Assembly (NCBI RefSeq): GCF_000004075.3
Contig: NC_026657.2
Coordinates: forward strand, 7,750,001 to 7,814,000
Source: Cucumis sativus
Lineage: Eukaryota; Streptophyta; Magnoliopsida; Cucurbitales; Cucurbitaceae
DNA length: 64,000 nt
Direction: 5' to 3'
Part shown: positions 56,225 through 64,000 of the stretch, piece by piece
Layout of the letters: each line of letters begins with the position of its first letter
How positions within the stretch are numbered: the first letter of the stretch is position 1
Notes under the pieces: model-generated
Database searches by the model: none
Seen by the model: the letters and a program-made list of their open reading frames with translations, nothing else
What the model was told of the DNA's origin: nothing
Program-made: the position numbers and the translations under genes

Positions 56225-57129
56225 TTGAAAAATTAATTTTAAAACACTATAAATCTCACCCTATTAAAAGTTATTTTATATTTATCGTATAGGAAGATTT
56301 AAAAGAAATAATAATAAATAAACAATGTTATATTTCACATTTCCCCGATTAGAATAATTGTGGATTTGGATTTTGGTTTTAATAGCATTTAATTTGTTTC
56401 AAACCTTTTAATAGTAAAATTCAAATACAATCTTAAGTATCAATTTCATATATAAATAAACTAAACCAACTAAATAGAACTTTGCTAATTAAATTTACTA
56501 AATTAATTAAGTGAATTTAAGATCAAGAAATCAACCTCAACCTTTTCTACTATTTGTTTTCGTCCCTCCAAAAATTATTTCAAATCATAAAATTATTAAA
56601 AAAAACATTTATAAATATAGTAATCAATAATACACTCAATAAATTCTAATTAATTTTATTAAAAATCCATTGCGTAGATTATAAAATTTTGTTATATTTA
56701 TAGACATTTTGATTTATTTTTCTATATTTGAAAACAATCATTTTTATTAAACAATAGTGGAAGGTATAAATGTAATCACTAGAGCATTTGATTGGCTTTA
56801 TAATATAATTCGACCAACATAACTTAACTAAGATCAACCTCAAAATTAGATTAGAGGTCTAATTCTTTACATTTTAGGAGAAAAACGAAATTGCAAAAGC
56901 TACCCTTGAACTAGAAGCTTTGTTACCTAATTAACTTTTAATTTTATTAATCACTCTCCTAAACTCTCTGGTTTGTGATAATTTCACTCATGAACTTCTA
57001 ATTTTGATCATTGAACCCTCCGTAATTCAAAAATGTAATGAAAACAAATGAGTGTAAAATTATTATTAAAAAAATCTAAAATAGTAAATAATTAACTATT
57101 TGAATCATTAAAAAAATAACTATATCTAT

Positions 57130-57310
57130 TTAACACGTAGGGTCAACTCAACCCAACGAAAAAAATATGAGTTTACATTTTAGGTTTATATATACATAAT
57201 TGGGTTGGGTTGGCGAACCCGACTACCCTTACTTACACAACCCACCTCAACCAATTCAACACAAAATTTAATGTAACCCTCAAACTCAAGATTATTATCG
57301 AGCTCGACCC
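57130..57310. repeat. GGGTTGGGTTGG-type dispersed repeat
   Basis: Contains GGGTTGGGTTGGCGAACCCG and, in opposite sense nearby, GGTCAACTCAACCCAACG and ACAACCCACCTCAACC, separated by AT-rich DNA. This looks like a degraded foldback element. It is followed by a telo-box (AAACCCTAA, about 57344) close to the ZPR leader. Confidence 0.4.
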
Positions 57311-57478
57311 AAGGTGGGGCCAAAATTACAAAATGGTCCGAACCAAACCCTAAATCTTCCCTACGGCTCTAGGTTTTATTTTTATTTTTTATTTATTATT
57401 TTTTGGGTGTCATTGTGATCGATCGTCTTCTAATTCTGCATTGTTCGTCATCTACTTGCTACCCCTCCCTTTGCCATC

Positions 57479-57655
57479 ATGAGTCCTACTCTCATCATTG
57501 CTATGGAAAAAAACCCTCTTTTTCTCTCTCTTCTTCCTCAATTTCCTCTTCTATTTATACTCTCAATCCCCCGTTCTCCGCCATTGCTAACCATTTCTCC
57601 ACCTCCTCAATCATGTGCCATTCTTCCCCATTCATCCTCACTCCTTCCTATTTAG
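57479..57655 (+). promoter_or_regulatory. Upstream ORF overlapping the LITTLE ZIPPER start codon
   Basis: ATG at 57479 opens a 58-codon frame (MSPTLIIAMEKN...) that ends with TAG at 57655, beyond the main ATG at 57613 and in another frame. If the transcript starts upstream of 57479, as the pyrimidine-rich leader suggests, ribosomes reading it would bypass the main start. Transcription start unknown. Confidence 0.5.
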
Positions 57656-58059
57656 CCTGCCGCCAACGTCGACGTCGCCCCGTTCGAGTTTACAGCCTCT
57701 TGAGGTGATTCATTTGCTTTTATTTCATTTCTTTTTTCTTCTTATTCTCTGTTATTTACAGAGCTTTCTTCTTTTTTTTTTCTTTTCATTAATCCTTTTT
57801 CAGAAGGATGAGATTTGCCAAGGAAGAAGCCAATTCGGCCGGCGTTAAGGTAGAAATGGAGATCAAGAATTTGAAACTGTATATGGAGAATCAAAGCATT
57901 ATTGAAGAGAACGAGAGATTGAGAAAGAAAGCGTTTCTTCTTCACAAAGAGAATCAGGTTTTGTTATCTCAACTTCAGAATTTCTCCCACTATAAACCAC
58001 CGCACTCTAGCTCCGATTTGAGTGCCTGCAGTTGGGAAAGTAAACAAAATCATCTGTAG
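57613..58059 (+). CDS. ZPR1: LITTLE ZIPPER protein (ZPR1/ZPR2 type), 2 exons
   Basis: Exons 57613-57704 and 57804-58059 join in frame into 115 residues. The first exon gives a short basic N-terminus (RQRRRRPVRVYSLLR). The second encodes the leucine zipper VEMEIKNLKLYMENQSIIEENERLRKKAFLLHKENQVLL (written here only as its hallmark parts: KNLKLYMENQSIIEENERLR and LLHKENQVLL). ZPR proteins pair with the zipper of class III HD-ZIP factors and block their DNA binding, a feedback loop controlling leaf polarity and the shoot meristem. The longer N-terminus points to ZPR1/2 rather than the very short ZPR3/4. The neighbouring DHDPS and FHA genes agree with Arabidopsis At2g45450. An internal ATG at 57808 would still give the whole zipper. 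Confidence 0.88.
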
Positions 58060-60116
58060 CGAGTCAATCAAGTAGATGATTCTTCAATCTTTGATAAATT
58101 TTCTTGCTAGTGATTTTTTCTTTTTTGTTTTTCGATTTTCCTACGATTCCTTTGGTTTGTAATCTGTTATTTTGACAATAAATTAGGTTTTTGATTTTGA
58201 GGGGAAGGGAATAAAGGGTAGAATTTGGTTAATTAGGGGATAGATTTTTTTCAGAATCTAGTTTTAAGTTTATGTGATGGAAATATTATGAAGCAAAACT
58301 CTGTTAGTAGTTTGTACTGTTAAATTCGATCTTATCTAAATTCTCCATTGATGAAGCAAATTTCATCCATTGAAGAAGCAAATTTCATCCATTGAAGAAG
58401 CTTGGTTGGTTTGATCTTGAAGCTGGAGAATGATTTGTTATTTTATCCTAAAATTTGAATCAAATTGGTGATACAATATTTTGAAACTTAGATTTTGTTT
58501 TGTCAAATTCTCATTATTGTTAAGACTAATTTAAGTTACGTCTAGCCTTCTTCATCGATTAGAGAACCCAAAATGAGCAATTAGAGAAAATTTTGAAAGA
58601 AAACAGTTGAGTAAAATCTAAAATTTATAAGTTACCTATTAAATTTGTTTTTCAAAATAAAAATTTTAAATTATTGATACAACTAGGTTTTTTTCTATAT
58701 TATGAACTCCATTGGTAATGAATAAAATATAATTAAGAATAATTCAATCGAAAAGTTGATTCACACTTACGTAGATAACACTGTCAGTTTGTGTTGCCCA
58801 ATTCAAAGGTAAATGTTTAATTGCTTATAGTTTGTGAATGTTTTCTTTAATCAAAGAGAAAACCACGAGCAAGATTAGTACTAGATCTTAATAAAGATAA
58901 AATAATGATAATGTATATGTATTTGTGGATACATGTACATGTATGTTATGTATGTATAAAATAATGTGTATGTATGTATGAATAAGAGCATGTTGAACTA
59001 AATTCCATGATTTACATTACTTTGTCCTACCATCGTTTTGAAAATGAGTCGAGTGCATGAGATCTTGGTCGAGAAGTTCTACCAGGAAATCTGATTTAAA
59101 ACTCAGGTTCAAATTGAACATTTTGGATACAAAAATCGTTCTTTCATGATTACTAATCCTCCAAACACCCTCACCCCTCTCTTTCCCTAATATAAAATTC
59201 CAAATTAAAATTGGAAAAAAGACCCATCACAATGACCATAGACTTTCAATTTTCCACTCGAAGTACTAATAAATATAGCAATTTCAGTTAGTATTCAAAG
59301 GCGTTACTTTATTGATGGGTCAACTGAATAATAAATAAACGAATGAAATTTTGGACAGAATCTTAGATAAAAACAATAATATCCAAGCATCACACATTTA
59401 ACACAATAAAATATTCATATACATTAGACTCTTTCTTTATTTCTTGTTGAAGTAGATAAACACAACTTTTTCTTTTCTTAATATTTAGATAAACCCAAAC
59501 TTAAAAGCTGTTTTTTTCCAACAAAAATAATAGTAAAATAATTTTCAAACCGTTGACAACTCGTCTATAGGTCAATAAAGTGAGAAGGAGAATATTAAGA
59601 ACAATAAATTCCTTTCAAATAAAAAAAACATAAGAAAAGAAAAACAATATTCAAATCAGAAATATAATTCTCTATTAAAAAAACAATATGCTCATGTACT
59701 TATATACAAAATAGTAATAATAAAAAAAAACTAGAACGTAACGTAAGGGGAAAACTGAAAGAATTGTGTGTGTGTGTGTGTGTACATATATATAATATAA
59801 AATTTGAAAATTGGGAACAAGATATCTCAACAGAATGAGGGCAACCAACAGGCATCCTTATTTAATAAACACAGTAGACGCCAAGAAATGAGTTGAAGAC
59901 TTGAAATACACGTCGTCCATTCATTCATATTGTTATTATTATTGTTGTTGCTATTAATTTATTACTATTACTACAAATTCTAACACCACAAAATGGATAA
60001 CAGCATTACTAGAGAGACACAACAAAGAAAAGAAACCTCAAGATTAAGGGCATGGGATAGATCTCAAAAACACGAAAGTAATGCAGCATATCAAGGCCTA
60101 GTGAGGAAATGAACTA
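58060..60116. other. Convergent spacer between ZPR and DHDPS
   Basis: The two 3' UTRs, a 22-base tandem repeat (58353-58396), TGTATG-rich DNA near 58915-58980 and a (TG)n tract at 59766-59783. No gene seen. Confidence 0.6.
58353..58396. repeat. 22-base tandem duplication
   Basis: GAAGCAAATTTCATCCATTG plus AA is repeated exactly head to tail in the ZPR downstream region. Confidence 0.9.
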
Positions 60117-62568
60117 TTAATAACGACTAACCAAAATGAAGTCGTCGTCATCGAGAACTTGTACATCTTTTACACCGACGAAATGCTCACGTCCAATTTG
60201 CTCGACCAATTTCACAAACTCCTCCCTTTTGGTTTTTGGTAGAGGTACATATGGTAGCCTAAACACAGGTCTCACAACACCAAGTTGAGCGAGGGCTGTG
60301 TTTAGGCCAATTGGGTTGGGTTCGCAGAATAACCAATCCATCAAAGGTAACAGCTTTGCATTTAAGGAAGGGTTCTTCCCTTCAAACATGAGCTCCCTCA
60401 TTAAACCAGGCACCAAGTTGCTAGTGACGGAAATAACTCCAGTTGCTCCATGATTCCACCTTGCATCGTGACATTGGTCATCGTTTCCACTCCAGATCAC
60501 GATTCCTTGTTTGGTATACTGCTCGATACGATCATTTCCTACACACTCTTTCACACCTGCAAGATTGGCACTTTCAGCTACAGTTTGAATGACATATGGG
60601 GGAATGTCTTGGCCTGTTCGTCCTGGTACATTATATATAATAGTCGGGCCCATAGAAAGCACACAATTGAAATGTGAGATTAGTCCTTCAATGGAGGTTT
60701 TGCCATAATAAGGATTTATATGAAGAGCAGCATGCATCCCAACAGCAAATCCCTGCTCTGAAGCATGAATTGCTTCTCTAGTAGAGTTACTTCCAGTGTT
60801 GCCAATTACCTTGATTGACCCACCGAAACAGTTGACAGTGTGACCAATAAGCATTATGTGCTCATCCCAGCTCATCAACTGACCTTCACCAGTTGTGCCA
60901 CCCACAATCACGCCATCAGCTCCATTTTCAATCTGCCGATTTACCAAGGCATCATATGCTTCAAGATCAAATCTACCATCGGGAAGATAAGGAGTTTTAA
61001 TGGCAGTTACAAGTCTGAGAGACTTGATATCATCTGCTATTGTCCTGAGCATAAAAGTTGGAGAAATTGAGCCAATCTAAGAATACTTTATGATCCAGCG
61101 GATACACCAGCACAGGATCATAATAATAACTATTCTAGAGCCAGAAAAGATAGTCTAAGCATTGTCGACATTAGTCTATCACATTGCTAAGTAGCTAGTC
61201 ACATCATACGGTAGTTGTTGTATAAAGAATCTTTACAATTGAATTTACGTCATATACAAAATTCCCATGACAGTGTCTCAAAAGAAAAGGTTCTAAATTT
61301 AAAACCATTTTTCTCAAAAGAAAAGATTACAAATTCCCATGACAGCGTCTCAAAGGAAAAGGTGGGTGCCATGGGTAATAGATACCTGGGAATAAGATGT
61401 CAATCTTATAAATTTAACTTGAACATTAAAAAGTCAAAATAAAATAAAACGAGGATATTAAATAAAAAGAAAATGCTAAAAAGGAGGAGAGAGAAATGAG
61501 AAGGGGATTTAGACAAGCCTTACGTTTGGATGGTATCTAATTTCCTTTGACATCAGTATAAAGAAAGCATGCGAACCATTCATTCCCATGTCCCATCCCA
61601 TCTTCGGTAACATTTTTTTAATCGTGTACCAGTCAATGGCCTTGTTTGCTTATGACTTCTACATTGCATGTTCATTTCCAATTTAATATCCTTGAACCCA
61701 AGGGCCCCTTAATTCTTGAAGAGCAGTCAATTGTCACCAAATATCTAACAATCGAAAAAAAAGCTTGCAAACAAAAATTTTTGCAATGAAAAATAATTTT
61801 AAAAGAACTACTAACATGGACCGGAAAAAACAGAACGCGACACTTAAATTTCCTAAACATTCAATGTAAATAAACCGATGAAGAAGACGAGAAAACGCAA
61901 TCAAATGCAAACAGCCCACATGTAAGCACAAGTACAAATACTATTTACAGACATTAACACGGCTCCTTAGGAGTAGGGAGGGTTCTCCCCACCTTAATAT
62001 CCATATTCCACAGGAGAGTGGCAGTTTAGCATAGAAATAATTCGACAATTTAAATGTCTCACCTGTTCTTGACTTCCAAACTACGCATTGGGAGATGTAA
62101 ATTGGGTAGAATGGCAGCCTGTGGAGATCTCCATCCGACAGTTCTCTTGGTACGTTGTCTGACAGTATCGAAGGAAGTAACATTAGCAAGTACATAATTT
62201 GACAAGCATTGTTCAAACAGCCCTCCTTACCCAATTGAACCATTCATTCACAATGGAGTAAATTGATATTCTACATTAAATTTCATTTACACTTTAGAAA
62301 ATTACAGTCATCAACGATGAAGTAATTTTTGGTCAACATCAGTTGAAAACTTTATGGATAAATTATTCATGTCTCAATAATAAAATATGTCAAGCCAGCT
62401 ACTAAAAATGCGTGTATGAATTTATTTCAAGTAAATCCAAAAACTTTAACGCGTTGTTTAATAATTAAACCCATAATGGTAGGTATACCTTTTGGCGTTG
62501 CAACTGGGACGCGGAAACTGAAGAGCATGTTCCCGCAAGCACGCGCCATAGCCCTTAACACTGGCCAT
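60117..62568 (-). CDS. DHDPS: Dihydrodipicolinate synthase, chloroplast precursor, 3 exons
   Basis: Exons on the minus strand: 62568-62489, 62158-62063, 61044-60117, giving 367 residues. The N-terminus [20 protein letters not shown] and the following basic, Ser-rich stretch fit a plastid transit peptide. Then [14 protein letters not shown] leads into the TIM-barrel enzyme ([20 protein letters not shown]). Active-site landmarks: GGTTGEG (Thr109/Thr110), the Tyr of [10 protein letters not shown] (about 196) and the Schiff-base Lys of AGVKECVG (about 224). The protein ends [11 protein letters not shown]. The enzyme condenses pyruvate with aspartate semialdehyde, the first committed step of lysine synthesis in plastids, and plant forms are feedback-inhibited by lysine. 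Exon 2 is placed by frame and a good polypyrimidine acceptor (CTTCGATACTGTCAG); an alternative further upstream would hit an in-frame TAA. Confidence 0.94.
61256..61362. repeat. Short direct repeat in DHDPS intron 2
   Basis: ACAAAATTCCCATGACAGTG (61256) and ACAAATTCCCATGACAGCG (61329) head two copies of about 35 bases, each continuing TCTCAAA and GAAAAGG. The 73-base spacing includes a further CTCAAAAGAAAAG. Confidence 0.75.
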
Positions 62569-63065
62569 CTCGAACAGCTAACCGAAAACAAAACTTTCAC
62601 TGACAACCAAGCTTCTTCACGGACTAAACAGCTGCCGGATTCGATACCGGATGAGAAAGCAAAAAAAACCCCGAGGAAGATGCGTGGAAGTGCTCTGAAG
62701 TCAGAGAATGATGATGGCGATAGTTGTGATTGCAGCGGTAGTCATGATAGTGGTCGAAGTAGTTCCGGTGACGGTGCGTGGAAGGGAGCGGGCGGAGAAG
62801 TTCATGTGATTGACTTTGAATGGAGAAATGCTTTTGATTGGAGCAGAGGAAGAGCGATGAAGGCTTTGAAGTTTGGAGGGAGGATTTTAATGGAGGTCAG
62901 TCGAAAAGGCTGGTCGATGGCTAGGGCTAGGGTTTGGAATCTTTTGGATGGGCTTTTGATTCTGGGTAAGGTCAAGTGGGCTTTCGCATAAGCTCGGCCT
63001 AATTTGAGATATTGGAATGGCCCGGTATCAGCCCATTTATTTAAATTGGAAAATAGCCCAAACAT
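62569..63065 (-). promoter_or_regulatory. DHDPS promoter and leader with telo-box and site II motifs
   Basis: Read toward DHDPS (minus strand): GTTTGGGCTA, AAATGGGCTG and CGGGCCATT at about 63062-63010 are site II (TGGGCY-type) elements bound by TCP factors. AAACCCTAGCCCTAGCC at about 62935-62918 is a telo-box. A pyrimidine-rich leader follows to the ATG at 62568. This arrangement is usual for housekeeping genes active in dividing cells. A plus-strand open frame across it is treated as chance. Confidence 0.6.
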
Positions 63066-63269
63066 TTTTAAATATCAAATATGACTTTCTAGTTTGAATT
63101 TACTCTTTGTAAAGAAACTTCTTCCAGCTATTTTTAGAAATAGAGTCAATATCCAAAAACTTTATAGGTAATTATTTCGTTTTTGTTTAAAAGTTTTTTT
63201 CCACTGTCACAAAATTATATGTGGATAATTATAATTGATGGTCATTTTATTAATAATAATTAATAATAT

Positions 63270-63480
63270 AGCAACATTCTAAAAAAATTGCAAATATAGC
63301 AAAACTATCGTCGATAGACTTGTATCGTTGATAGACTTGTATGGTCTATCCGTGATATACTTTTATCATTGATATAATTTTACAAATTTTGCTATAATTG
63401 CAAAGTTTTTTAAATGTTGTTATATACTTAATTATTTTAAATCTAATTGTTAAATTTATAATTATTCAATTATATATATA
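63270..63480. repeat. Dispersed GATAGA-type repeat, best-preserved copy
   Basis: AAATATAGCAAAACTATCG, GTCGATAGACTTGTATC, GTTGATAGACTTG, ATTGATATAATTTTAC, TTTTGCTATAATTGCAAAG and TATATACTTAATTATTTTAAATC follow in order, matching the copy at 16020-16170. Ends in a (TA)n stretch. Confidence 0.75.
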
Positions 63481-64000
63481 GTAGTTTATATTTGATTTTT
63501 TGGAACTATGTAAAAGCTACTTAATTTTCCTTTTACGAATATGCCTCCTTAGTTAATGCAATGAATGTTATAATAAGTGTGAGTATTGCAAATTGATGTA
63601 TTGTGTGACTTATTTAATGGAGTGATGACAACAAGAACAATGTCATAGTGGTGTGACTTGTTATCAATGAGTATCACTTATAGTAACATACACTTTCAAA
63701 GAAGGTGAGTTTGGTTCAAGAGTCTCCCTATCTCGTAGTATATATCTCATAATATGTTTGAATGGTCCTAACACATGGACTAGTTATCAATTCACGTGTT
63801 TGATCAGTAACTAACAAATCAAGATGAATCTTATATGTTATAGGTGAGATATCTATCAATTGGCGAATACCGACAAACTACTACATTTAGATAGATAGGA
63901 AGTAACACCAATATGAGTTGAATACGTGGATTGTGAAGCATCTTTTAAGTGCACAGTAAATTTGTTAAGCTAACCATACCCTGTGTATGCATGAAATTAG
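63481..64000. other. Unassigned right edge
   Basis: Less AT-rich than the sequence to its left, with no open frame of note and no terminal structure in view. It could be part of a larger repeat or LTR that continues past the window, but nothing in the sequence proves that. Confidence 0.3.

Larger units (their letters stand above)
46518..57402. other. 11-kb AT-rich region with no supported gene
   Basis: After the FHA 3' UTR (AATAATAATA near 46608) I find no protein or RNA gene on either strand. All open frames are short, rich in Phe, Ile, Lys and Asn, and lack recognisable domains. The region contains (TA)n tracts, a 257-base tandem duplication, old SINE and MITE copies, and GATAGA-type repeats, the clearest listed separately. 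It lies directly upstream of the LITTLE ZIPPER gene. Confidence 0.6.

Noticed and set aside
57000..57330. Telomere-like or satellite GGGTT repeat
   Set aside because: Only two or three GGGTT units in a row, mixed with inverted CAACCC phrases; it fits a dispersed foldback element better.
46518..57402. Possible microRNA gene in the gene-free region
   Set aside because: I looked for mature sequences of common plant miRNAs (156, 159, 160, 166, 172, 319) and saw none. A novel miRNA needs small-RNA data.
61941..62243. 100-codon minus-strand frame over DHDPS exon 2
   Set aside because: It is a shifted frame of the true exon, which reads [20 protein letters not shown].
62416..62991. 191-codon plus-strand open frame upstream of DHDPS
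   Set aside because: It overlaps DHDPS exon 1 and its leader in antisense, and its last part spans telo-box and site II promoter motifs. The middle is low-complexity Asp/Ser/Gly and no family is recognisable. A small divergent gene from the ATG at 62680 (103 residues) cannot be fully excluded.

Overview
This is nuclear DNA of a flowering plant. Genes are rich in GT-AG introns, intergenic DNA is very AT-rich, and SINEs and small inverted-repeat elements sit in introns and spacers. Gene order resembles Arabidopsis chromosome 2, around At2g45440 to At2g45540, as I remember it. The dispersed repeats look like those of Cucurbitaceae (cucumber, melo or a relative); that is inference from recollection, not a search.

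Layout. 1-1496 (-): N-terminal 498 codons of a giant BEACH-domain protein (BCHC type), with a 5' UTR intron and short upstream ORFs. 4585-4657 (+): tRNA-Ala(UGC). 5536-13730 (+): spastin/katanin-like AAA ATPase with MIT-type N-terminus, 13 exons. 14781-19170 (+): cytochrome P450 of the CYP704A type, 5 exons. 20086-22432 (+): Aurora kinase, AUR3 type, 6 exons. 23716-26684 (-): growth-regulating factor of the GRF9 type with two WRC domains and a miR396 target site, 4 exons. 29319-34474 (+): Vms1/ANKZF1-like peptidyl-tRNA release factor, 7 exons. 35715-38193 (+): cyclophilin CYP18-1 (PPIL3 class), whose start codon is its own coding exon and whose second coding intron is GC-AG. 39779-46517 (+): FHA plus coiled-coil protein, 13 exons. 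46518-57400: about 11 kb with no gene I can support, full of simple repeats and old mobile elements. 57613-58059 (+): LITTLE ZIPPER (ZPR1/2 type), 2 exons. 60117-62568 (-): plastid dihydrodipicolinate synthase, 3 exons, with a promoter carrying telo-box and site II motifs. 62992-64000: repeats only.

The genes are not an operon or one pathway. They share conserved neighbourhood: BEACH, AAA ATPase, P450, Aurora, GRF, FHA, ZPR and DHDPS homologues also lie close together in Arabidopsis. Exon coordinates were found by hand; every multi-exon model given keeps its frame from ATG to stop. Beyond the genes, the main signals are three tRNA-derived SINE insertions with clear target-site duplications, a hAT-like MITE family, a dispersed TATCATTGATAGA-type repeat, and upstream ORFs before the BEACH, GRF and ZPR start codons. 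I saw no evidence for a wholly new biological system.
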